From contig DASUGQ010000078.1 of the NCBI GenBank assembly GCA_036273935.1, positions 1 through 26,576 on the forward strand: a stretch of DNA of 26,576 nucleotides, given 5' to 3'. Below the pieces are notes generated by a model. That model did no database searches and was not told the origin of the DNA. It worked only from the letters and a program-made list of their open reading frames with translations. Each line of letters opens with the position of its first letter. The first letter of the stretch is position 1. The position numbers and the translations under genes are program-made. Of the stretch, positions 1-7,429 are shown piece after piece. Origin of the DNA: ZC4RG29 sp036273935. Its GTDB lineage: Bacteria; Bacteroidota; Bacteroidia; Cytophagales; Cyclobacteriaceae.

Positions 1-1
1 G

Positions 2-1051
2 GCCCGGAAGATGGACCCCTTTGCTCAGTATGCCATGGTTGTGGTGGACGAGGCGATCAAAGATTCAGGCCTCCCGCTGGCAGAACTTAATCCCAACCGC
101 GTTGGCGTAATCTGGGGTTCTGGTATCGGGGGGCTCTTAACTTTCCAGGAGGAAATGAAAAGTTATACGAGAGGTGACGGCACACCTCGTTTCAACCCCT
201 TCTTCATTCCTAAAATGATTCCTGACCTGAGTGCAGGTCACATTTCGATTAAATACGGATTCCGCGGACCCAACTTCGTCACGGTTTCAGCTTGTGCGTC
301 GTCAACCAACGCCATTTACGATGCGCTTACCTATTTACGGTTGGGCAAAGCTGATATCATCGTAACGGGAGGATCCGAAGCCGCCGTTTGTGAAGCAGGT
401 GTTGGTGGTTTCAATGCATTAAGGGCCCTCTCTGAACGAAATGATTCACCCGAAACTGCCTCGCGCCCTTACGATAAAGATCGCGACGGTTTTGTATTAG
501 GCGAAGGCGCTGGTGCCCTTATTCTTGAAGAATATGAACACGCCAAAAAAAGAGGAGCGAAAATATATGCAGAAGTAATGGGTGGAGGCATGTCTGCCGA
601 TGCATATCACATCACAGCCCCTCACCCGGAAGGCGCCGGCATCATCCAGGTAATGTACAACGCACTGGAGGATTCAAATGTAACGGCTGAAGAAATTGAC
701 TATGTCAATACCCATGGCACCTCAACGCCCCTTGGCGATCTTGGAGAAATTAAAGCTATTCAAAAGGTATTTGGAGATCATGCCTACAAAATGAACATCA
801 GTTCGACCAAGTCAATGACCGGCCATCTTTTAGGCGCTGCGGGAGCTATTGAAAGTATCGCGTGCCTTCTGGCGATAAATGAATCTGTGATACCTCCAAC
901 GATTAATCATTTCGAAGATGATCCAGGGCTCGATCCGAAACTTAACCTCACCTTCAATAAGGCTCAAAATCGCGAGGTAAAAGTTGCCCTCAGCAATACC
1001 TTCGGTTTTGGTGGTCACAATTTTTCAGTTATTTTCAAAAAAGCAAGCTAA
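2..1051 (+). CDS. fabF: 3-oxoacyl-[acyl-carrier-protein] synthase II (KAS II), 5' end outside window
   Basis: This is the condensing enzyme of type II fatty acid elongation. It joins malonyl-ACP to an acyl-ACP in the cytoplasm. The reading frame is open from base 2, reading A-R-K-M-D before the first ATG at 11. Family members carry about 65 more residues ahead of this point, so the ATG at 11 is internal and the gene begins upstream of the window. The nucleophile Cys lies in VSACASS (codon at 293-295). The two catalytic His regions are the NTHGTSTPLGD stretch and the TGHLLGAAGA stretch, and the C-terminal NTFGFGGHN glycine loop is intact. The fabF-rnc order is common in bacteria, usually with acpP just upstream, which I expect beyond the left edge. 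The identification is secure; only the start is missing. Confidence 0.96.
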   Translation, partial: ARKMDPFAQYAMVVVDEAIKDSGLPLAELNPNRVGVIWGSGIGGLLTFQEEMKSYTRGDGTPRFNPFFIPKMIPDLSAGHISIKYGFRGPNFVTVSACASSTNAIYDALTYLRLGKADIIVTGGSEAAVCEAGVGGFNALRALSERNDSPETASRPYDKDRDGFVLGEGAGALILEEYEHAKKRGAKIYAEVMGGGMSADAYHITAPHPEGAGIIQVMYNALEDSNVTAEEIDYVNTHGTSTPLGDLGEIKAIQKVFGDHAYKMNISSTKSMTGHLLGAAGAIESIACLLAINESVIPPTINHFEDDPGLDPKLNLTFNKAQNREVKVALSNTFGFGGHNFSVIFKKAS

Positions 1052-1060
1052 TGCTTGTTT
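1041..1060 (+). terminator. Weak hairpin overlapping the fabF stop codon
   Basis: AAGCAAGC at 1041-1048 pairs with GCTTGTTT at 1053-1060 (one G-U pair). This leaves a TAAT loop that contains the fabF stop codon. Only three T residues follow before the run is broken, so it is a poor intrinsic terminator. It may be a partial terminator, a processing site or chance. Confidence 0.3.
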
Positions 1061-1137
1061 CATTGATTCAAGTAAGTGTTAATTACTAAATTAGCAGCAG
1101 ATTTGAATTGATTTGTTTGATTTAGAAAAGCAATTGC

Positions 1138-1878
1138 TTGGTTTGGAAAATTCTTTCAATTCCTAAGGGAAAGTCAAAAACTGATGATCAAAAACTGATC
1201 GCAGCTATTAAGAATATAGCGGGGATAACGCCGTCAAATTTAAATCTATATCGGTTAGCTACCGTTCACAGCTCCATCGCTAAAGAAAACAACAACGGAT
1301 TTAAAGACTCGAATGAACGCCTCGAGTACCTCGGTGATGCGATCCTAGGCGCCGCGGTTGCTGACTATCTATTTAAAAAATTCCCATACAAGAATGAGGG
1401 ATTTCTGACAGAGATTCGCTCACGTCTCGTGAATCGTGAGTCACTCAATTTATTGGCGAGAAAGATTGGTGTGGCCAGTATCGTTCAATACGACAAAAAG
1501 AACTCGCACTTGCAACAAGTGATTCTGGGGAATACCCTGGAAGCAATCGTTGGGGCTATCTACCTCGACAAGGGATACCTGCGGTGTAAGAAGTTCGTCA
1601 TTGATAAATTAATTAACCCACATCACGACCTTGAGGTACTGGTGAACAATAGTTCGAATTTCAAAAGTAAGGTCATCGAATGGGCACAGCGTGAAGGCCG
1701 GGAAATTAAATTTGAAATCATTTCCATAAAAAAAGGAAAGAATCACAAAGAATTTACCGCACAGGTCACCGTCGACAATGAACCAAAAGGAACCGGTTAT
1801 GGAAATAGCAAGAAAAAAGCAGAACAAGATGCCGCCTACAGAACGTGTGAAATGCTCAGCATATTGGCACTTGAATAG
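1138..1878 (+). CDS. rnc: Ribonuclease III
   Basis: This is a double-strand-specific endoribonuclease that matures rRNA and processes mRNA. At 246 residues it has the normal two-domain layout: an endonuclease domain (about 20-150) with the signature NERLEYLGDAIL at 59-70, then a dsRNA-binding domain (about 172-243) ending in a KKKAEQDAA helix. Glu60 and Asp67 match the E. coli catalytic E38/D45 pair and Glu135 matches E117. The position equivalent to D114 is Asn132. The start is TTG at 1138: an in-frame TAG lies at 1123 and no ATG occurs in frame until near the C-terminus, so a non-ATG start is forced. It follows fabF and precedes nadE by 43 bp, probably within one transcript. The family call is firm; the start is likely. 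Confidence 0.93.
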   Translation: MVWKILSIPKGKSKTDDQKLIAAIKNIAGITPSNLNLYRLATVHSSIAKENNNGFKDSNERLEYLGDAILGAAVADYLFKKFPYKNEGFLTEIRSRLVNRESLNLLARKIGVASIVQYDKKNSHLQQVILGNTLEAIVGAIYLDKGYLRCKKFVIDKLINPHHDLEVLVNNSSNFKSKVIEWAQREGREIKFEIISIKKGKNHKEFTAQVTVDNEPKGTGYGNSKKKAEQDAAYRTCEMLSILALE

Positions 1879-1921
1879 TCGTCGGTTCACCTAAGAAACG
1901 CGCTGAAGATATTCCCAAATC

Positions 1922-3757
1922 ATGCTTAGAGTCGCAGGCGGAACAGTCAATCAAATCCCACTTCACTGGCAGAACAATGTTGAGAACATTGTTAACGCAA
2001 TTGAACAAGCTAAGGAACAGAAAGTTCAAATACTGTGTCTCCCTGAACTTTGCATAACCGGCTATGGCTGCGAGGATATGTTCCTCAGTGATTGGGTTCC
2101 GGAAAAAGCATGGGAGCAAATCGGTGTCATTCAAAAGCATTGCCTTGGTATCACCGTTTCTATAGGGCTCCCCGTACGCATTGACAATACAACCTACAAC
2201 GGAGCTTGCGTTATCAGTGATGGAAAAATACTGGGCATAAGTCTCAAACAAAATTTAGCCCGGGATGGCGTCCACTACGAACCACGATGGTTCGATCCCT
2301 GGCCTTCAGGAAAGGTCTCGGAAATAAAACGCAATAACCAGTCCATCCAGGTGGGTGACATCATTTACAATGTAAATGGTATCAGGATGGGGTTTGAAAT
2401 TTGTGAAGACGGCTGGCGGGAACAACGTCCCGGGTACTCGCTATTTCAACGAGGCGTTGACTTGATTCTGAATCCCAGTGCCAGTCATTTCGCTATGGGA
2501 AAAAGTCAGCTTCGCGAAAAGGTGGTCGCGCTTGACGCGTCAAAAAAATTTAAATGCGCCTATGTCTTTGCAAATCTTCTGGGCAATGAAGCCGGCAGGA
2601 TGATTTACGATGGCGATATCATCATTGCCCAAAACGGAAAATTGATTGGACAGAACTTACGCCTTTCATTTAACCGCTTCGAAATACTCTATTGTGACAT
2701 AGATTTTGACGATCCGAAACAGAGCCAGGCGCCAAAACTACTGGACAACAAAGATCGAAACGAAGAATTGACAAAAGCGTTAGCGCTCGGGCTTTATGAT
2801 TACTTGCGAAAGAGCGGGGCAAAAGGTTTTGTGCTTTCATTAAGTGGTGGTGCAGATTCGGGCACCTGTGCCACGATGGTTGCGGAAATGGTAAAACGGG
2901 CCAGCCATTCCCTTGGATGGGAGGTTTTCTGTAAAACATTAGGGCTTGATCTCGAAACAATAAATAATGATTGGAGAAAAGCCACAGGCGCGATTCTCTC
3001 CTGCGCATATCAAGCTTCAAAGAATTCGTCAGAAAGCACCTTTCTGGCTGCCAAAGAACTGGCAGAATCAATTGGGGCCCAATTTCTCAATTGGCGTATC
3101 GACGACGAGGTAATCTCTTACTCGGCAAAAATTGAACATGCTGTCCATCGCAAATTGAACTGGGAACAGGATGACATAACCCTTCAAAATATTCAGGCCC
3201 GCGCGAGGTCACCCATCATCTGGATGTTGGCAAACATTAAACATTCAATTTTACTTACAACATCAAACCGCAGCGAGGCAGATGTTGGCTACGCCACCAT
3301 GGATGGAGACACCAGCGGGAGTCTTGCTCCAATTGCCGGACTGAGTAAACCGTATATTATTCAATGGCTCAAATGGGCCGAACGTGAGTTGAACTACAAG
3401 GGACTCAACAGAATTAATGCCCTGCAACCCACAGCGGAATTACGACCGGCAGAAAGGCAACAAACAGATGAAAGTGACCTGATGCCATACTTAATAATGG
3501 TTGAAATTGAGAAACTTGCCATCCAGGAGCGAAAGTCGCCTCGAGAAGTATTCGAAGAAATGAAAATAGGCCATGCGAACGTCGGTCAACTTAAAAGTTA
3601 CATTAAGAAATTCTTTCGACTGTGGTCGATTAATCAATGGAAACGTGAGCGATTTGCTCCCTCCTTTCACCTTGACGATTTAAATGTAGATCCAAGAACC
3701 TGGTGCCGGTTTCCTATTTTGTCCAGTGGATTCTCCGATGAACTTGAAAAATTATGA
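1922..3757 (+). CDS. nadE: Glutamine-dependent NAD+ synthetase
   Basis: This enzyme makes NAD+ from nicotinate adenine dinucleotide, using ATP and ammonia released from glutamine. The N-terminal carbon-nitrogen hydrolase domain (1 to about 270) shows the expected triad: Glu42 in LPELCITGYG, a Lys at about 109 in SLKQNLARDG, and Cys161 in GFEICEDGW. The C-terminal synthetase domain has the ATP pyrophosphatase loop LSGGADSGT at about 307-315 and a later TTSNRSEADVGYATMDGD stretch typical of NAD synthetase. The 611-residue length fits the long, two-domain glutaminase type rather than the short ammonia-dependent type. The ATG at 1922 gives a complete CN-hydrolase start. No strong Shine-Dalgarno is visible. 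Confidence 0.95.
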   Translation: MLRVAGGTVNQIPLHWQNNVENIVNAIEQAKEQKVQILCLPELCITGYGCEDMFLSDWVPEKAWEQIGVIQKHCLGITVSIGLPVRIDNTTYNGACVISDGKILGISLKQNLARDGVHYEPRWFDPWPSGKVSEIKRNNQSIQVGDIIYNVNGIRMGFEICEDGWREQRPGYSLFQRGVDLILNPSASHFAMGKSQLREKVVALDASKKFKCAYVFANLLGNEAGRMIYDGDIIIAQNGKLIGQNLRLSFNRFEILYCDIDFDDPKQSQAPKLLDNKDRNEELTKALALGLYDYLRKSGAKGFVLSLSGGADSGTCATMVAEMVKRASHSLGWEVFCKTLGLDLETINNDWRKATGAILSCAYQASKNSSESTFLAAKELAESIGAQFLNWRIDDEVISYSAKIEHAVHRKLNWEQDDITLQNIQARARSPIIWMLANIKHSILLTTSNRSEADVGYATMDGDTSGSLAPIAGLSKPYIIQWLKWAERELNYKGLNRINALQPTAELRPAERQQTDESDLMPYLIMVEIEKLAIQERKSPREVFEEMKIGHANVGQLKSYIKKFFRLWSINQWKRERFAPSFHLDDLNVDPRTWCRFPILSSGFSDELEKL

Positions 3758-3830
3758 TAGACATCAATGATTTTAATATAAACTTGCCAATCTTTAACGT
3801 TAGTATTTATTCTTACCTAGTCAACTACAC

Positions 3831-4928
3831 ATGAGTCTCCTAAGCTTTATTATTTGGAATGTTAGTCCCGAAATATTTTCTTTTCATCTGCCTATAGTGG
3901 ATAAACAAATCACGCTAAGGTGGTATGGGGTGCTATTTGCGCTGGGCTTCCTGATCAGTCAGCAAATTCTGTATTACATCTATAAAAAAGAGGGAAAGCC
4001 TGAAAGCGATGTTGACCAACTGACCCTATACATGGTGATCGCGACGATCATCGGTGCACGCCTGGGACACGTCTTGTTTTATGAACCCGGTCGATACCTG
4101 AGTGATCCGATCAAGATATTGAAGGTGTGGGAGGGCGGTCTTGCCAGTCACGGAGCAGCGATCGCGATCTTGTTCGCACTTTGGCTGTATGCACGAAAGA
4201 AGAAACCCGGACAAAACTATTTCCAGGTTGTTGACCGAATTGTTATCCTGGTTGCCTTAACCGGTGCATTGATCCGAACGGGCAACTTCTTCAACTCTGA
4301 AATCATCGGTAAACCTACACACTCCAACTCAGGAGTTGTTTTTGCACGAAATGTGACTGAGGCATTGTTGGTCTCCGATAGAGTAGAGGATGTGTTTTAC
4401 GTGAAGGTTGATTCTTCATTTAATAAGAAAAATTATCCGCCGGTCAAGATGCTCGTTGATTTTAAGAATATGGGCTCTACAGGCGAGCAATTAAAGGCGC
4501 AGGTTGACCGCATCGCCAACTATACACAGGTAAGGGAACAAATTGATTTTACTTCTCCGTTTACTTCCAAACTGGTTAAAAATGATAAAGATTATTATTC
4601 GTCCATCGTGTTGATGTATATGATTCCAAGGCATCCTGCGCAGCTATATGAGGCCTTCTCTTGTGTAGTTTTGTTCATTCTGCTGTTCACCATATGGAAT
4701 CGATACAAAGAAAATTTACCGGCAGGCAGGTTGTTGGGCATATTCCTGATAGTCTGCTTTGGACTAAGGTTTTTGTTTGAATTTCTGAAAGAACCTCAGG
4801 TCGATTTTGAAAGTCACATGTCGCTGAACATGGGACAGCTATTAAGCATCCCCCTGGTTTTGGCCGGAATTGTCATCCTGTGGTTGTCCTTTCGAAATAA
4901 AGCGGAACAAAATTCTGCATCACAATAA
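3831..4928 (+). CDS. lgt: Prolipoprotein diacylglyceryl transferase
   Basis: Lgt moves diacylglycerol from phosphatidylglycerol onto the lipobox Cys of prolipoproteins in the inner membrane. This is the first step of lipoprotein maturation and is needed by the lipoproteins encoded later in this window. Several hydrophobic segments are visible. Conserved stretches are LRWYGVLFALGF (29-40), EGGLASHGAAIA (101-112), ALIRTGNFFNSEIIGKP (146-162) with the key Arg149, and PRHPAQLYEA (266-275). At 365 residues it is longer than the roughly 290 of E. coli. The extra length sits between the Arg and HPAQLYE motifs (about 165-263), in what should be the periplasmic head region. The ATG at 3831 directly precedes the expected N-terminus. 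A 73-bp gap from nadE leaves room for its own promoter. Confidence 0.95.
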   Translation: MSLLSFIIWNVSPEIFSFHLPIVDKQITLRWYGVLFALGFLISQQILYYIYKKEGKPESDVDQLTLYMVIATIIGARLGHVLFYEPGRYLSDPIKILKVWEGGLASHGAAIAILFALWLYARKKKPGQNYFQVVDRIVILVALTGALIRTGNFFNSEIIGKPTHSNSGVVFARNVTEALLVSDRVEDVFYVKVDSSFNKKNYPPVKMLVDFKNMGSTGEQLKAQVDRIANYTQVREQIDFTSPFTSKLVKNDKDYYSSIVLMYMIPRHPAQLYEAFSCVVLFILLFTIWNRYKENLPAGRLLGIFLIVCFGLRFLFEFLKEPQVDFESHMSLNMGQLLSIPLVLAGIVILWLSFRNKAEQNSASQ

Positions 4929-5053
4929 GATGATGTAAACTTGTAATGTGAGAAAATTTTGCCGCGTCCCGGCGACTGGAATGAAAATCCAGGTTCAAGA
5001 ACGGATGCAATATTTAAACCATGGTGATGCAAATGGGGTCTTAGTGTGATAGA

Positions 5054-6502
5054 ATGCTGGCAATTATCTTAACCTTTGCGGGATTACTTTCAACATGGCA
5101 GGAAAAAGGCACTAGTGAGAATCCATTTTTCCGAAAAAATCAGACTGACAGTACTTTTGCACCTGACTCGTCGACCCGTTTCGTTCAGATCAACCGGATA
5201 TTTATCATTGGCAACCGATTGACGCGCGATCATATTATTTTGCGGGAGCTCTCAATGAAAAGTGGTGACACGATCAGCACCATGGAGCTTGACGCCAGAA
5301 TTGAAAAGGATCGGAAAAAAATCTACAATACACGCCTGTTTAATACAGTGGAGATCAGAAAACTTGAGATCGACAAGGATAAAATCGACTTGCTCATCGA
5401 CCTCAATGAACGATGGTACACTTTTCCCTCTCCGATCTTTGAGCTTTCAGACCGGAACTTCAATGAATGGTGGCAAAATTATGACCATGACCTGAGTAGG
5501 GTGAACTATGGATTGCGATTAAGTCAGTTTAACGTGCGAGGAAGGAACGAGACCTTGCTGGCCACTATGCAATTTGGATTCAACCGTGTTTTCAGCATTC
5601 GTTATTCAATCCCCTACATTGATCACAAACAAAAGCAAGGACTCAATGTTGACTTTTACTTTCTTGAGTCCAAGAACCTAGCCTTTCAAACGTTGGATCA
5701 CAAATTGGATTATTACAAAAGCAAAAGATTGCTAAGGGAAACCCGGGGAGCGTCAGTAACTTATTCATATCGCAATTCATTTTATGAATCGCATGCGGTA
5801 AAACTTGAATATGAACAAATCAATGTAGATGATACAATTCCCAAGCTTAACCCAAACTATCTTGGAAGTGAGGTGGTGAATCAAAAATTTATGCGTTTCT
5901 CTTATCATTTTTTTTCTGACCACCGTGATGTAATTGCATACCCCCTGAAAGGATATCACTTTCGCCTTTCCCTTTTCCAAAGTGGTTTTGGGCTTGATGT
6001 GAAGAAGACCGAAATAATTGCTTCATATTCCCGCTTTATTGATCTGAAGAAAAATTTCTATCTGTCGAACTATACCTATGGTTACTGGAGTAGTCCGCAA
6101 GATCAGAGTTACAACCAGTATGGTGTTATGGGATTTCGAAAAGAAGTCCTGAGGGGATACGAAGTATACGTTGTTGAAGGACCTTACTTTTTCATCAACA
6201 AAACAACCTTAAAGAAGCGTATTTTTTCACAAATCTATCGGTGGGAAAATGGTCCGGTTGCTCAGTTCCGATACTTCCCTTTGTCAATCTATATCAAGAC
6301 CTATGCCGATGTGGGATACGTCCAAAACTATCCTTACTACGAACAAAATAATTTCAACAATATCCTTTCGGATAAATTGCTTGTTGGCGCGGGCGCAGGG
6401 ATCGATATCGTTACAGCCTATGATATGGTATTTCGCCTGGAGTATTCCTTTAACGGCGAAGGACAATCGGGTTTCTTTCTGAATGTGAAAAAAGAATTCT
6501 GA
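5054..6502 (+). CDS. Omp85/BamA-TamA-like outer-membrane protein with one POTRA domain
   Basis: This is a predicted outer-membrane beta-barrel of the Omp85 superfamily, whose members insert or export proteins across the outer membrane. A short hydrophobic N-terminus (1-15) resembles a signal sequence, though it is short and a start farther upstream cannot be fully excluded. Residues about 42-121 form one POTRA-like unit: an INRIFIIGNRLT strand, a REL...GD turn and an RLFNTVEIR helix-strand. The remainder is rich in alternating aromatic strands and ends in VKKEF with a terminal Phe, as in BAM substrates. At 482 residues with a single POTRA it is shorter than true BamA, so I would not call it BamA. 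Its partner or substrate is unknown. It stands alone, 125 bp after lgt, with a promoter candidate behind it for the next gene. Confidence 0.8.
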   Translation: MLAIILTFAGLLSTWQEKGTSENPFFRKNQTDSTFAPDSSTRFVQINRIFIIGNRLTRDHIILRELSMKSGDTISTMELDARIEKDRKKIYNTRLFNTVEIRKLEIDKDKIDLLIDLNERWYTFPSPIFELSDRNFNEWWQNYDHDLSRVNYGLRLSQFNVRGRNETLLATMQFGFNRVFSIRYSIPYIDHKQKQGLNVDFYFLESKNLAFQTLDHKLDYYKSKRLLRETRGASVTYSYRNSFYESHAVKLEYEQINVDDTIPKLNPNYLGSEVVNQKFMRFSYHFFSDHRDVIAYPLKGYHFRLSLFQSGFGLDVKKTEIIASYSRFIDLKKNFYLSNYTYGYWSSPQDQSYNQYGVMGFRKEVLRGYEVYVVEGPYFFINKTTLKKRIFSQIYRWENGPVAQFRYFPLSIYIKTYADVGYVQNYPYYEQNNFNNILSDKLLVGAGAGIDIVTAYDMVFRLEYSFNGEGQSGFFLNVKKEF

Positions 6503-6536
6503 TCACATTAGCCACCACACACATTTGAGTAGTCGG

Positions 6537-6566
6537 TTTGATAATTAAAAAATATTTTTAATTTCG
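6537..6566 (+). promoter_or_regulatory. Candidate Bacteroidota-type promoter
   Basis: TTTG at 6537-6540 is followed after 18 bp by TAATTTCG at 6559-6566. This matches the Bacteroidota -33/-7 pattern (TTTG, then TAnnTTTG) with one mismatch. The spacer is very AT-rich and holds a 9-bp inverted repeat (AATTAAAAA, 3-nt gap, TTTTTAATT). Transcription would start about 35 bp before the ATG at 6607. Confidence 0.45.
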
Positions 6567-6606
6567 TTCAGCTGTAATAAATAAAAAAACAAAAAGATCT
6601 CTCTCA

Positions 6607-7425
6607 ATGCTTAAACCAACCTGTGCAATCGCACTATTCGTGTGCGCACACTATTGCTCCATTGGTCAAAGTGTCTCAACATTGATGGGGTCCCGGGCAA
6701 ACGCACTGGCCTACAGCAGCGCTTGCTTGCAGGACGAATGGTCGCTATTCAATAATGTTGCCGGCCTGTCTAAAGTTGAACAACCATCACTGTCTACCGC
6801 TTACGACTGGCAGCCTTCCCTTCCCATTGGTAACCGAATGGCTGCCGGACTCTGTTTGCCCACAAAAATTGGCGTTGCCGGAATTGGATTTTTTCGATTT
6901 GGCGATGCCTTGTACAACGAGCAAATTCTTTCCGGCGGATTTGCCAATCAATTTGGATTGGCCTCGATTGGTGCAAAGATCAACTACATACAATACAACG
7001 CAGAAGGATTCGGAAGAAAAGGTGTCGTTACCGTAAGCCTTGGTGGAATTGCCGAACTCACGCCCACCCTGAAAGTTGGCGCCTATATAATCAACATTAA
7101 CCAACCTGTGCTCTCCAAAGATGAAAAAGAAAAGATCCCAACGACGCTTGTCACCGGAGTCGCATTTACTCCGACTGAAAAGGTGATGATAGCGGCCCAA
7201 ATCGAAAAAGACATCGAATATCAATTCGCATGGAAAGCTGCATTAGAGTATAAACCTTTTAAGAAAGCATCATTCAGGACAGGGTTTAATGTCCATCCGG
7301 GGACAGCTTTTTTTGGAATGGGCTTTCAGTCAAAAAAATTTCGGCTCGACTACGCTTTACAATATTCCGTCGTAACAGGAACGGGACACCAGGCCTCCAT
7401 TGTCTATCACTTCAAAAAAGGATGA
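6607..7425 (+). CDS. PorV/PorQ-like outer-membrane beta-barrel protein
   Basis: A signal peptide (about 1-20, ending near SIGQ) precedes a protein that opens with a GSRANALAYSSA segment and an NNVAGL stretch. Both are typical of the PorV/PorQ (FadL-like) outer-membrane proteins of Bacteroidota. The rest reads as short alternating beta strands with glycine turns, ending in the strand QASIVYHFKKG. PorV and PorQ work with the type IX secretion system, but at 272 residues this protein is shorter than PorV, so the exact role is uncertain. Its stop codon lies 4 bp before the next start, so the two genes are surely co-transcribed and may act together. The start at 6607 is the ATG directly before the signal peptide. 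Confidence 0.72.
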   Translation: MLKPTCAIALFVCAHYCSIGQSVSTLMGSRANALAYSSACLQDEWSLFNNVAGLSKVEQPSLSTAYDWQPSLPIGNRMAAGLCLPTKIGVAGIGFFRFGDALYNEQILSGGFANQFGLASIGAKINYIQYNAEGFGRKGVVTVSLGGIAELTPTLKVGAYIININQPVLSKDEKEKIPTTLVTGVAFTPTEKVMIAAQIEKDIEYQFAWKAALEYKPFKKASFRTGFNVHPGTAFFGMGFQSKKFRLDYALQYSVVTGTGHQASIVYHFKKG

Positions 7426-7429
7426 TGAT

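Noticed and set aside
1856..2251. 131-codon open frame on the - strand over the start of nadE
   Set aside because: It is antisense to the CN-hydrolase domain and has no family features.
4814..5032. 72-codon - frame over the lgt end and the following gap
   Set aside because: It mostly shadows lgt, with no domain and no neighbour support.
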